64,000 bases of DNA from Parashewanella tropica (GCF_004358445.1 NZ_CP037951.1:2095501-2159500), one strand, 5' to 3'; positions 44,084 through 53,168 are shown, counted from the stretch's first letter. Numbers and translations are program-made. Notes: a model not told the origin generated them from the letters alone.

Positions 44084-44599
44084 ATGGTGAAAATAAAAAA
44101 GACAATCGCATTGGTAATTTCTTTTGGAATTAGCATAGCTAATCCTGCTCTTGCAAATGGTGACCAGAGCTTATTAAAGTCTTTTCACGAATATGGAATT
44201 TCAAAATGTGACAGGTTTATACTTGAAAATAGCAAGCTTAAAAGTAACTGGAATTTTTTCATAGATAAACATGTAGGTGGTATTGACGGACCTGCAACCG
44301 AAGTAACGGTTACACAGATTTTTGGTTCTAAAGGAGATACTGTAAAAACCGATGCTACTTATATTCAAACTTCAAAAAAGTGTTTTTTAAGGAAAACTTG
44401 GACTCTAACTTTCCCTGGGGCATGTTCAGAGAACATTGATGGTAATGCTTGGTATATATCCAAAAAAATGCCTAATAAAGATTATACAACATATAAAAAT
44501 GCAGGTGGAATAGAACTTCATGCGAAAGAAATTTCAATGGGAAATTTCAAAGCATGTGTACAAGAAGGTTCACTTCGAAAAAGTGGCTCTCACGGCTAA
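44084..44599 (+). CDS. secreted cassette protein (171 aa)
   Basis: ATG 44084. Signal peptide about 1-24 (ending ALA). The mature part is beta-rich with four cysteines (KCDRF, KCFLRK, GACSENI, ACVQEG). Unknown family. Confidence 0.6.
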   Translation: MVKIKKTIALVISFGISIANPALANGDQSLLKSFHEYGISKCDRFILENSKLKSNWNFFIDKHVGGIDGPATEVTVTQIFGSKGDTVKTDATYIQTSKKCFLRKTWTLTFPGACSENIDGNAWYISKKMPNKDYTTYKNAGGIELHAKEISMGNFKACVQEGSLRKSGSHG

Positions 44600-44601
44600 A
44601 G

Positions 44602-44700
44602 CCCTAACAAGCGCTTCAACAAGGACAAACACTGGTTGGCTCCTGCGCTCCGCTTCGGATTTTAGCCAACCAGCATTTGCCTGTTAAGCGAGCGTTATAA
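44602..44700 (+). repeat. attC type C
   Basis: CCCTAAC ... GTTATAA; the right core equals the putative attI core at 19436. Confidence 0.9.
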
Positions 44701-44705
44701 GACTA

Positions 44706-45137
44706 ATGAAAACACCTGAACCTAAACTATTAAATGTCGAATCTAAATTTAAAACAGATCGAAGTATTTATGTAGATGAAATAAGATTTAGTGATAACGG
44801 CTTGGATGTTTATGTAAACTCCATTAATTGGCAAGTTAAGGTCAACTTTGATTGTATTTATGGGTTCAGAGTGCTCGATGAAGGTGATTTGGGAGAGTTT
44901 TGGTCAGAATGTAATTTAACTGTTGGTTGGTGTTTTGAGGTTACTGAAGGTGGCTGGACTTCTTTAGAGAATTCAAGACCTCATTTTATAACTGGTAAAT
45001 TATATAATCCAAGAGAATTCCTTATCATTGGCCTTAATGAGTGTGTGTCAATTCTTACGCACGAACCACCGTCGATAACCGATAAGTCGTCTTATAACAA
45101 GCGCTTCAACAAGGACAATGTAGTTGCCCCACTTTAG
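44706..45137 (+). CDS. unknown cassette protein, C terminus now encoded by attC and IS (143 aa)
   Basis: Soluble beta-rich protein (MKTPEPKLLNVESKF ... YVNSINWQVKVNFDCIYGFR). Its own frame has no stop before the attC. It reads through the left attC arm (SYNKRFNKDN) and stops 9 codons later in IS copy D. With the IS removed it would end in the attC at FGF-stop, a 20-residue attC-coded tail. Confidence 0.6.
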   Translation: MKTPEPKLLNVESKFKTDRSIYVDEIRFSDNGLDVYVNSINWQVKVNFDCIYGFRVLDEGDLGEFWSECNLTVGWCFEVTEGGWTSLENSRPHFITGKLYNPREFLIIGLNECVSILTHEPPSITDKSSYNKRFNKDNVVAPL

Positions 45138-45170
45138 TGGACACTTCCTTATCATTATAAGGAAGTGGTT

Positions 45171-45545
45171 ATGCCTAGATATACACGACCAAAAAAGACT
45201 TGGTTTTACCCTATCGATTTCAAAGTGAAAGCTGTCGAGTTAAGCTTGAGAGACGATGTCATGTCTAAGGATATTGCCCTAGCGTTAGACATTCACCCGC
45301 TTATGCTTTCCCGGTGGCGTAAAGAGTACCGCGAGGGCAAGTTCGATAATGTCCAGCGCTATCAAAGCGATAGTGAGCTTATGAGAAAAGTCCCTAACAA
45401 AAAAGAACTCAATAAAATCAAACAGCTTCAAAAACAAGTTGACCGCTTGCAAAAGGAGAATGATTTACTAAAAAAGTGGCAACGGTATCTGGCGGAAGTT
45501 CATCAGAACGATTTAAATTCATCAAAGACAACGGAAAAAACTTAG
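45171..45545 (+). CDS. IS3-family OrfA, copy D
   Basis: Predicted protein identical to copy A; intact. Confidence 0.9.
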   Translation: MPRYTRPKKTWFYPIDFKVKAVELSLRDDVMSKDIALALDIHPLMLSRWRKEYREGKFDNVQRYQSDSELMRKVPNKKELNKIKQLQKQVDRLQKENDLLKKWQRYLAEVHQNDLNSSKTTEKT

Positions 45546-46363
45546 GCATTAAGTACCTGTGTAATTGGCTTCATGTATCACGTAGTGGCTATTACGCTTG
45601 GCTTAAACGTCCTTTACCTCAGCACCACTTAGATGACATGCAATTGCTATCTAAAATCCAAATGACGTTTGAAAAGAGCCATCAAATCTATGGAAGCCCA
45701 AGAGTTTACGCCGCATTAAAAAGAGCGGGCATCAATACCAGTAGGAAACGGGTCGCTCGTTTGATGAAAAAAAATGGGTTAAAAGCCAGAGGAATTAAAA
45801 CGTATGCTAAGCCCGCTAAAACTAAACTGTTCTATAAAGCCGTTGAGAATAAAAGAAAAGATAGAGCTAATCCGACAACAATAAACCAACTATGGTCTGG
45901 AGATATTACTTATCTCAAAGTGGGTCAGCACTGGCATTATTTAGCGGTTGTCTTAGATGTCTTTTCTCGGCGTATCATAGGCTGGGCTTTTGGGAAAAAT
46001 AAAACTACTGAGCTGACACTTAAAGCATTAAAGACTGCACTTAAAAACAGGAAGACTGATAAAACCATTTTGTTTCATACCGATAGAGGGGCTGAGTATC
46101 GAGCCAAAGTGGTTCAAGCATTTCTGAAAAAACACCAGATTGAGCCGAGTATGAATCGACCTGGTCACTGTACAGACAATGCGGAAGTTGAGTCATTTTT
46201 TCATTCTATGAAAGGTGACATCATTAGAGGGAATAAGTTTAGAACCTTCAATGAGTTACTGAAGCCTTTAAAGAGTTACTTAAACTATTTCTATAATAGA
46301 CAACGCTTACATTCAAGCTTAGGATATAGAACGCCTGTCGAATTTGAACAGGCAGTAATTTAA
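45476..46363 (+). CDS. IS3-family OrfB, copy D
   Basis: Predicted protein identical to copy A; intact. Confidence 0.9.
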   Translation: MATVSGGSSSERFKFIKDNGKNLGIKYLCNWLHVSRSGYYAWLKRPLPQHHLDDMQLLSKIQMTFEKSHQIYGSPRVYAALKRAGINTSRKRVARLMKKNGLKARGIKTYAKPAKTKLFYKAVENKRKDRANPTTINQLWSGDITYLKVGQHWHYLAVVLDVFSRRIIGWAFGKNKTTELTLKALKTALKNRKTDKTILFHTDRGAEYRAKVVQAFLKKHQIEPSMNRPGHCTDNAEVESFFHSMKGDIIRGNKFRTFNELLKPLKSYLNYFYNRQRLHSSLGYRTPVEFEQAVI

Positions 46364-46471
46364 AGTGGAATGTGTCCACTTTTTCGGGGCAAGATCACAA
46401 ATAGTGGTTGCCTCCTACGCTGCGCTTCGGATCTTAGCCAACCAATATTTGCCTGTTAAGCGGGCGTTATG

Positions 46472-46703
46472 CGTTATAAAAACTTCAATGATTTTAATGT
46501 TGTACCATACAAGGTTCAACTGCGGTAGCAATGGATATTCAGCTTAAATTCTGTTGCTGTAGATCAACCACGAAACCACACTATTCAATGTTGTTTCTGG
46601 TTGTTTTAAAAGTTATATAAATCAGCAAAATCATTGGTTATTTTGCAAAAAACAAATTTGGGCACACTCCAAAACGTCTGTAATATCAAAACGTAACTGG
46701 TGC
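46472..46703 (+). repeat. ORF-less cassette, family X copy 5
   Basis: Same inner blocks as X1; several base changes; no ORF of its own. Confidence 0.75.
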
Positions 46704-46801
46704 GCCTAACAAGGCATTCAACAGGACGCAAAATCGTTGGCTTTGCTCCTGCGTCGCAAATTGTAGCCAACCATTTTCCGCCCGTTAATGCGGCGTTATG
46801 C
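46704..46801 (+). repeat. attC type A
   Basis: GCCTAAC ... GTTATGC. Confidence 0.9.
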
Positions 46802-46811
46802 ACTTAATATT

Positions 46812-47153
46812 ATGAAATACCTTCATTTGATGCTTTTGCTTTTATCTGTTCCTTCTTTCGCAGGTAACTTATGTGATGTAGTCAAAAGTAAAGGTGAAGG
46901 TCATTGGCCTTTACCAGAAAATGCTTTTACCAAAAATGCAGCTAGCAAAGCCGCCAATGAGCTTAAACTTTTGGTACATAAACTTGATGATTCTGATTAC
47001 TATTTAGAAGCTGAAAATGCGTTTATGTATATTCGTGGCTATGCCTTAAAAACATACGCTCACAATTCAATTAAAAGCAAATCTAAATTTGCAAAATCTC
47101 ATTTAACCGACTGGTGTAAATTCATTAAAAATGAAGCTTATATCCGGCACTAG
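46812..47153 (+). CDS. secreted cassette protein (113 aa)
   Basis: ATG 46812. Signal peptide 1-17 (ending SFA). Mature part helical, with two cysteines (NLCDVV, DWCKFI) far apart, suggesting one disulfide. Resembles Rap1a/Tai-type small helical periplasmic proteins (immunity proteins to T6SS amidases) in size and layout; unproven. Confidence 0.55.
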   Translation: MKYLHLMLLLLSVPSFAGNLCDVVKSKGEGHWPLPENAFTKNAASKAANELKLLVHKLDDSDYYLEAENAFMYIRGYALKTYAHNSIKSKSKFAKSHLTDWCKFIKNEAYIRH

Positions 47154-47154
47154 T

Positions 47155-47252
47155 GCATAACAAGGCATTCAACAGGACGCAAAATCGTTGGCTTTGCGCC
47201 TGCGTCGCAAATTGTAGCCAACAATTTTCCGCCCGTTAATGCGGCGTTAGGC
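47155..47252 (+). repeat. attC type A
   Basis: GCATAAC ... GTTAGGC. Confidence 0.9.
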
Positions 47253-47280
47253 TTTATTTAATGAATAAGGACGATTCAAA

Positions 47281-47694
47281 TTGGAAGTTACTAAACTCTA
47301 TTCACCAAATCAGATTGCTCTGGGTTCTTTTTGGGGTGGTCCCATTGCAGCCATTTATTTTTTATGGAAAAACTATTCAAGTATCGGGAAGAGTGAGTTA
47401 GCACAGAAAGCTCTCATATTTGGCGTATTATTTTTGGTATGCATGCTTGCCTTACTCCCTTTTTTACCTGAAAAATTTCCAAATATTATTATTCCGCTTT
47501 TATATTGCTTAACGGCAAAACAGATTGCTATAAAAACACAACTTGATAAACCTGAAATAGCTAGCAATGAAAGCTATTCATTTCAATCAAGCTGGAAAGT
47601 CTTTGGTATTGCGACACTTTATTTAATTTTATTTGCGGTTATCGGCTTTATTGCTTTTTTCACTATGGATATGTTCGGTGTAATCAGCTTATAG
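47281..47694 (+). CDS. four-helix membrane cassette protein (137 aa)
   Basis: TTG start with AAGGA 10 bp upstream; an ATG at 47261 is out of frame. Helices at about residues 13-28, 42-62, 66-80 and 105-130. Unknown family. Confidence 0.55.
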   Translation: MEVTKLYSPNQIALGSFWGGPIAAIYFLWKNYSSIGKSELAQKALIFGVLFLVCMLALLPFLPEKFPNIIIPLLYCLTAKQIAIKTQLDKPEIASNESYSFQSSWKVFGIATLYLILFAVIGFIAFFTMDMFGVISL

Positions 47695-47792
47695 CCTAAC
47701 AAGGCATTCAACAGGACGCAAAAACGTTTGGCTTTGCTCCTGCGTCGCAAATTTTAGCCAAACGTTTTGCGCCCGTTAATGCGGCGTTATAT
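47694..47792 (+). repeat. attC type A (CGTTTGGC variant)
   Basis: GCCTAAC ... GTTATAT. Confidence 0.9.
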
Positions 47793-47832
47793 TTCTTCAG
47801 GTACCCAACCAAGCCTCTTTAAAGGGAATGAT

Positions 47833-48300
47833 ATGAGAATTATTGGAATATTATTATTAGCAACCTTCACTTCGGTTACCTATGCTAATGAACCACTTCC
47901 AAACATTCATGGGAAATGGCTTTGTCCTTTGGATTATGAAGAAGATGGAGTAACTTTTAAGGGACCTTCTTACGATGAATATGATCTTGAAAAAATGGTT
48001 TACTCCTTTTCCGAAACTGTCTCAATTTATATTGACTCTGCTGAGCCTATAGCTCAATACAAAGCGCAAGAAAAGGGAAAGTTACAATTCAAAAAAGGAA
48101 ATCTAACATTCAATTTAGAGCAAATTAAATTTAAACCAGTTATTGATAAGGAAGGCATTCTTACAAAACAATTCTTTGATGCAGTTGAAAAGTCCTATCG
48201 AGAAACAAACCCGCCAATTAAGACTTTAAGTGTCAAAGATAATATTTGGTTGTCATTCGACCCCAAAACGCAAAAATCATCTGAATGCTACAAAATATAA
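47833..48300 (+). CDS. secreted cassette protein (155 aa)
   Basis: ATG 47833; the longer frame includes attC. Signal peptide about 1-18 (ending TYA). Mature domain starts GKWLCPLDYEEDGVTFKGPS and has two cysteines. Similar in style to the secreted protein at 19807 (GKW / GRWKG start), which suggests a shared lipocalin-like fold; tentative. Confidence 0.6.
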   Translation: MRIIGILLLATFTSVTYANEPLPNIHGKWLCPLDYEEDGVTFKGPSYDEYDLEKMVYSFSETVSIYIDSAEPIAQYKAQEKGKLQFKKGNLTFNLEQIKFKPVIDKEGILTKQFFDAVEKSYRETNPPIKTLSVKDNIWLSFDPKTQKSSECYKI

Positions 48301-48349
48301 CAAGTGGTTCCAGGTGACGCCTACGGCGCACCTGAACCAAGCGTTATAT
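48295..48349 (+). repeat. attC type S
   Basis: ATATAAC ... GTTATAT. Confidence 0.85.
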
Positions 48350-48362
48350 GTACTAGGAAAGT

Positions 48363-48638
48363 ATGAGTATAACTAAGGCATTTAAAATTTATGCTTTATG
48401 GCTATCGCTAGCCATTATCGCAATAGCAATACTCTTTTGGTCTCAGCCTATGATTGGCGGCTCACTTTTATTGACGTTTTTTTCATTACTGTTTGTTGTT
48501 TTGGGTGCTCCAATTCAAATTATTTTAGCTTGGAAGTACCCAAATAAATCGATGTTTTCACAATTTCTATACTCGTGTACAGTAATTTTGTTTATCATAC
48601 TTATAGTTGCTTCAACTGGAAAGTTTAACGTTACATAA
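48363..48638 (+). CDS. three-helix membrane cassette protein (91 aa)
   Basis: Helices at about residues 8-27, 32-56 and 68-86, short loops, no signal peptide. Unknown family. Confidence 0.55.
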   Translation: MSITKAFKIYALWLSLAIIAIAILFWSQPMIGGSLLLTFFSLLFVVLGAPIQIILAWKYPNKSMFSQFLYSCTVILFIILIVASTGKFNVT

Positions 48639-48644
48639 ATGTAC

Positions 48645-48743
48645 ATATAACAAGCGCTTCAACAAGGACAAATACTGGTTGGCTCCTACGCTGCGCTTCG
48701 GATTTTAGCCAACCAGCATTTGCCTGTTAAGCGGGCGTTATGA
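48645..48743 (+). repeat. attC type C
   Basis: ATATAAC ... GTTATGA; the next gene's ATG is part of the core. Confidence 0.9.
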
Positions 48744-49219
48744 GTATTATGAAAATTTTATCGATATTGGTTCTAGTTTTATTTCCACTTAGCTCAATGG
48801 CTTGTTCTTCTCCTAAAGCTGGTTTCGGTTATCCGATGGAGAAGCTCATTGATCAATCTAAAAACATATTCTTGGTTCAAATGGTTAGTGTTGCTGAAGA
48901 AGGATTCACAAATACTTATTCATTAAAAGTTGTCGAAGTATTAAAAGGGAATGCTCCTGAAATAATCAATTTTGTTAACTATGGCAGCAAATATCAGGAT
49001 AATGATTTTGATAACCATAATAATATAAAGTTTTGGGTTAAAGATAATATTGGTCGCTCTAAATGGCCTTGTTGTATTTGTGGACCAGACCACTCATTTA
49101 AAAAAGGTGTTAATTACTTATTTTTTCCAGATTTATTAGGCGCAATCAAGTCTGCAGAGATAGTTAACAACAAAAATGATAAATGGTATAAATTTGTTCA
49201 AAAAAGGATTAATCAGTAA
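48740..49219 (+). CDS. secreted or lipoprotein cassette product (159 aa)
   Basis: ATG 48740 or 48749. Signal ending PLSSMACSS; C22 might be lipidated. Mature part: YPMEKLIDQSKNIFLVQMVS ... YSLKVVEVLKGNAP resembles the beta-barrel module of tissue-inhibitor/NTR-like secreted proteins. It also has CCICG cysteines near residue 113. Tentative. Confidence 0.6.
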   Translation: MSIMKILSILVLVLFPLSSMACSSPKAGFGYPMEKLIDQSKNIFLVQMVSVAEEGFTNTYSLKVVEVLKGNAPEIINFVNYGSKYQDNDFDNHNNIKFWVKDNIGRSKWPCCICGPDHSFKKGVNYLFFPDLLGAIKSAEIVNNKNDKWYKFVQKRINQ

Positions 49220-49223
49220 ATAC

Positions 49224-49322
49224 TCATAACAAGCGCTTCAACAAGGACTAATACTGTATGGCTCCTACGCTGCGCTCCGGATTATAGCCATACAGTATTA
49301 GCCTGTTAAGCGGGCGTTATGC
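49224..49322 (+). repeat. attC type C variant
   Basis: TCATAAC ... GTTATGC. The inner stem ACTGTATGGC / GCCATACAGT changed on both sides, so pairing is preserved. Confidence 0.9.
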
Positions 49323-49590
49323 GTGGCTGCCACTCATTCGAGTTTGGTTGTTTGGGAAATTTGAGCAATTCAGTTTAAATCAGCGTTTACTAAAGCTCAT
49401 TTGTGTTTTCGCCTTAATAGCGTCGTTACGCTAATAGGCGTCAACCTGTAAAGTAAGATCTTAATATCAATTGCGCCATTAGCTTGTTTGCTTACAAAAA
49501 ATGGCTCAAATAGTCACTGCCATTTGGTCGTGGCAGTAAAATTATTCAAGGGTATTACGTGCCCTAACCTATTGGGTTTAAAGTAACTTC
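49323..49590 (+). repeat. ORF-less cassette, family Y copy 7
   Basis: GCGTGGCTGCCACTCATT subgroup; stem pieces conserved. Confidence 0.75.
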
Positions 49591-49689
49591 GCATAACAAG
49601 GCATTCAACAGGACGCAAAATCGTTGGCTTTTGCTCCTGCGTCGCAAAGTATAAGCCAACGTTTTGCGCCTGTTAATGCGGCGTTATAT
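49591..49689 (+). repeat. attC type A'
   Basis: GCATAAC ... GTTATAT. Confidence 0.9.
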
Positions 49690-49704
49690 GCTAAGGAAGT
49701 TATT

Positions 49705-50151
49705 TTGTATCTTTACAGAGGAATGAATTCAACAATGTATAAAGAATTGGAGGGAAAACTCATTCCTAAAAAATTCGGTGAGAGTTTTTCCTCTGTTCCT
49801 TGTGCTGGCGACCCGCATGCAGAATGTGGGAGCGGCATCGTTGCTGGAGATGCAACAATTAACGAAGTTATCTTTCATCAATGGGGACAGAAAGGTTTCC
49901 CAACATCAGGTATTTCAACAACCCCAAATAAAGAACGCGCAAGGTTTTATGCGCTGTCAGGCGGTGAAAATACTGAAGGTTATATTTTCAAACTATCAAT
50001 TGAAAATTTAAAAAATGAAAATGTCTCAATCCATAAAGTAAATGCTTTAGTGACAAATCCATCAATACCTGAAGATGACGAGCATATACTTGTAGCAAAA
50101 GATTTTTTGGAAATACCAAAAAGCGCAATTGTATCTATAGAAAAAGTGTAG
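49705..50151 (+). CDS. ADP-ribosyltransferase-like cassette protein (148 aa)
   Basis: TTG 49705 with AAGGA upstream; the longer frame is attC. The order YRGM (R5), SGISTTPN (S71-T72-T73) and EDDEHILV (E126) matches the R-S-E triad of arginine-type ADP-ribosyltransferases. ARTs modify protein or nucleic acid with NAD; here the target is unknown. No signal peptide, so it would act in the cytoplasm. A toxin or anti-phage role is possible, and no obvious antidote gene shares its cassette. Confidence 0.55.
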   Translation: MYLYRGMNSTMYKELEGKLIPKKFGESFSSVPCAGDPHAECGSGIVAGDATINEVIFHQWGQKGFPTSGISTTPNKERARFYALSGGENTEGYIFKLSIENLKNENVSIHKVNALVTNPSIPEDDEHILVAKDFLEIPKSAIVSIEKV

Positions 50152-50153
50152 GC

Positions 50154-50254
50154 ATATAACAAGCAATTCAACAGGGACAAATACTGTTTGGCTTTTGTCG
50201 CTTCGCTCCAAAATTATAGCCAAACACTATTTGCCCGTTAATTGGGCGTTAGGT
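50154..50254 (+). repeat. attC type B (CAATTC variant)
   Basis: ATATAAC ... GTTAGGT. Confidence 0.9.
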
Positions 50255-50281
50255 GCCTAAATTGAAAAGGGAAATTTCATC

Positions 50282-50518
50282 ATGGGATTCAAATTTTGGC
50301 TTGTTCGAGCAACTAGCGTATTTACAGTTGTCTTTTTGTTGTTAACCGTAATTTATTATTTCAAAGGTTATGAAACCAACCAAGCTATTTTGTCTGCAGC
50401 AGTTTGGTCATTTTTAGCAACAAGTGTTTTTATCTGCACAAGGCTCTACCATTCTAAAAAAGGTCGTAGTTGTGCAATTTGTAATGACACGCCAGATAAA
50501 TCAAACCCCGGCTCCTAA
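50282..50518 (+). CDS. two-helix membrane cassette protein (78 aa)
   Basis: ATG 50282. Helices at about residues 10-27 and 36-53, then a short cytoplasmic tail with CAIC. Stop in the attC that carries IS copy E. Confidence 0.55.
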   Translation: MGFKFWLVRATSVFTVVFLLLTVIYYFKGYETNQAILSAAVWSFLATSVFICTRLYHSKKGRSCAICNDTPDKSNPGS

Positions 50519-50591
50519 CAAGCAGTTCAACAGGGACAATGTAGTTGCCCCACTTTAGTGGACACTTCCTTATCATTATAAGGAAGTGGTT

Positions 50592-50966
50592 ATGCCTAGA
50601 TATACACGACCAAAAAAGACTTGGTTTTACCCTATCGATTTCAAAGTGAAAGCTGTCGAGTTAAGCTTGAGAGACGATGTCATGTCTAAGGATATTGCCC
50701 TAGCGTTAGACATTCACCCGCTTATGCTTTCCCGGTGGCGTAAAGAGTACCGCGAGGGCAAGTTCGATAATGTCCAGCGCTATCAAAGCGATAGTGAGCT
50801 TATGAGAAAAGTCCCTAACAAAAAAGAACTCAATAAAATCAAACGGCTTCAAAAACAAGTTGACCGCTTGCAAAAGGAGAATGATTTACTAAAAAAGTGG
50901 CAACGGTATCTGGCGGAAGTTCATCAGAACGATTTAAATTCATCAAAGACAACGGAAAAAACTTAG
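50592..50966 (+). CDS. IS3-family OrfA, copy E
   Basis: As copy A except KIKRLQKQ for KIKQLQKQ. Confidence 0.9.
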   Translation: MPRYTRPKKTWFYPIDFKVKAVELSLRDDVMSKDIALALDIHPLMLSRWRKEYREGKFDNVQRYQSDSELMRKVPNKKELNKIKRLQKQVDRLQKENDLLKKWQRYLAEVHQNDLNSSKTTEKT

Positions 50967-51015
50967 GCATTAAGTACCTGTGTAATTGGCTTCATGTATC
51001 ACGTAGTGGCTATTA

Positions 51016-52272
51016 CACGGAAAGATTACGAAAGCTCTTACCCTGCAAGGATTTGAGCTAGGTAACTTGTACTCATTGCTGCTTTCTTTTGCTTTCTCTT
51101 TAAACCGGCTTTAAAGGTTGTTTCTTTATTGAGTAAATTCAGCGCTACATGACGTATGTTTGAAAACACTTCTGGTGCTTCACCTCGTCGTATACGACAA
51201 TCATCCTCTCGCATCGCAACATCCAATTTCCAGTGAAGCTTATTTTCTATATGCCAATGCGACCTTACAGCTTCAGCAAACTTCTTCGGCGTTAATTTAG
51301 CTGAGCTAATGAAGTATCGAATTGTAGCGTCTGTGGGAACTTCACCTTCGTTATTTCTAAAGGAAATACTGATTCCCAATGTTTGTAGCCCTGGCCATTC
51401 AAAGCCTAAATCAACAAACTCTCCAAAAGTTTCACAGGTTATGTGCATTCGAGTTTCTTCACGCCCGTGTGCCTTTTCGTTTGTTGTAAAATATTCACCA
51501 TTCCATTTCTGAAGTTTATCCATAGAGAAATGTTTGATAAAGGTTTCTTCTAAGCGCTTATGATTACCTTTTACTGCAAGCAAGTAGTCGGCATTTTTAT
51601 CTAAGATTGTTTGAGCTATTTGCTTCTGACAGCCCATTGCATCAATGGTTACAATGCAACCTCTAATGTCTAATAGTTTTAGTAACTCTGGGATTGCTGT
51701 AATTTCGTTAGACTTTTCAGCCGTTTTTATTTGTCCAAGCACGACATTATTCGCTGTAGAAAAAGCACTCACCATATGAATAGGGCCAAGCCGCTTTGCT
51801 TTGTTATATGAACGACGAACGGTCTTACCGTCAATGGCGACAACATCGCCTTTAGTCACTTCATGACAAGCTTGCATCCAATCAATAAAACATTGTTGGA
51901 ACTGCTTTGCACTAATGCTGCTAATCACTCTGGCAATGGTATCGTGAGCGGGAATTCCATTATCAAAATCTCCATAATTCTGAAGCCAGTCAAGTCGTTC
52001 ATGACCGAAGTCTTCAACTTCTTCCCAACCTTCAGCACCAGCAATAACACCACAAATGGTGAGTAGCAAAATATCTGTTAGCTTGTGATCAATCTTCCAG
52101 TCCTGTCGTGGGTCTCTGATTGTAGAAAGTTGTTGAATCAAATCATGGCCGTTCATAAGAAATCTCATACTCTAAAAAGAAGTATAAGATCACAGTGAGA
52201 TATAAAAGAAAAGCTAAATTTCTAAATCTGCGGAAAACTAGCTGTGACGGGGTGTTTCATGATCTTTCCCTA
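51016..52272 (-). mobile_element. ISAs1-family element, copy 2 (1,257 bp)
   Basis: 10-bp target duplication GTGGCTATTA (51006-51015, 52273-52282). Confidence 0.95.
51038..52168 (-). CDS. ISAs1-family transposase, copy 2
   Basis: 376 aa; a CAG-to-TAA-type change removes the last four residues (stop after LAG). Otherwise very close to copy 1. Confidence 0.85.
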   Translation of the reverse strand: MRFLMNGHDLIQQLSTIRDPRQDWKIDHKLTDILLLTICGVIAGAEGWEEVEDFGHERLDWLQNYGDFDNGIPAHDTIARVISSISAKQFQQCFIDWMQACHEVTKGDVVAIDGKTVRRSYNKAKRLGPIHMVSAFSTANNVVLGQIKTAEKSNEITAIPELLKLLDIRGCIVTIDAMGCQKQIAQTILDKNADYLLAVKGNHKRLEETFIKHFSMDKLQKWNGEYFTTNEKAHGREETRMHITCETFGEFVDLGFEWPGLQTLGISISFRNNEGEVPTDATIRYFISSAKLTPKKFAEAVRSHWHIENKLHWKLDVAMREDDCRIRRGEAPEVFSNIRHVALNLLNKETTFKAGLKRKQKKAAMSTSYLAQILAG

Positions 52273-53168
52273 GTGGCTATTACGCTTGGCTTAAACGTCC
52301 TTTACCTCAGCACCACTTAGATGACATGCAATTGCTATCTAAAATCCAAATGACGTTTGAAAAGAGCCATCAAATCTATGGAAGCCCAAGAGTTTACGCC
52401 GCATTAAAAAGAGCGGGCATCAATACCAGTAGGAAACGGGTCGCTCGTTTGATGAAAAAAAATGGGTTAAAAGCCAGAGGAATTAAAACGTATGCTAAGC
52501 CCGCTAAAACTAAACTGTTCTATAAAGCCGTTGAGAATAAAAGAAAAGATAGAGCTAATCCGACAACAATAAACCAACTATGGTCTGGAGATATTACTTA
52601 TCTCAAAGTGGGTCAGCACTGGCATTATTTAGCGGTTGTCTTAGATGTCTTTTCTCGGCGTATCATAGGCTGGGCTTTTGGGAAAAATAAAACTACTGAG
52701 CTGACACTTAAAGCATTAAAGACTGCACTTAAAAACAGGAAGACTGATAAAACCATTTTGTTTCATACCGATAGAGGGGCTGAGTATCGAGCCAAAGTGG
52801 TTCAAGCATTTCTGAAAAAACACCAGATTGAGCCGAGTATGAATCGACCTGGTCACTGTACAGACAATGCGGAAGTTGAGTCATTTTTTCATTCTATGAA
52901 AGGTGACATCATTAGAGGGAATAAGTTTAGAACCTTCAATGAGTTACTGAAGCCTTTAAAGAGTTACTTAAACTATTTCTATAATAGACAACGCTTACAT
53001 TCAAGCTTAGGATATAGAACGCCTGTCGAATTTGAACAGGCAGTAATTTAAAGTGGAATGTGTCCACTTTTTCGGGGCAAGATCACAAATACTGTTTGGC
53101 TTTTGTCACTGCGTTCCAAAATTATTGCCAAACACCATTTGCCCGTTAACTGGGCGTTATGTAGCACT

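Larger units (their letters stand above)
45119..46397 (+). mobile_element. IS3-family element, copy D (1,279 bp)
   Basis: Target duplication CAA. Shows that type C sites are hit at the same position as type B sites. Confidence 0.95.
45092..46471 (+). repeat. attC type C split by IS3-family copy D
   Basis: Left half 45092-45118 (GCGCTTCAACAAGGACAA), right half 46398-46471 (ends CCTGTTAAGCGGGCGTTATGC). The arms match and CAA is duplicated. Confidence 0.85.
50897..53051 (+). pseudogene. IS3-family OrfB, copy E, split by ISAs1
   Basis: Coding parts 50897-51015 and 52283-53051; the insertion lies after SRSGYY. Not functional as it stands. Confidence 0.9.
50540..53085 (+). mobile_element. IS3-family element, copy E, interrupted by ISAs1-family copy 2
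   Basis: 2,546 bp = 1,279 + 1,257 + 10. Target duplication CAA. OrfA is intact (one Q-to-R change); orfB is broken. Confidence 0.95.
50513..53162 (+). repeat. attC type B split by IS3-family copy E
   Basis: Left half 50513-50539, right half 53086-53162. CAA on both sides; matching arms. Confidence 0.85.
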
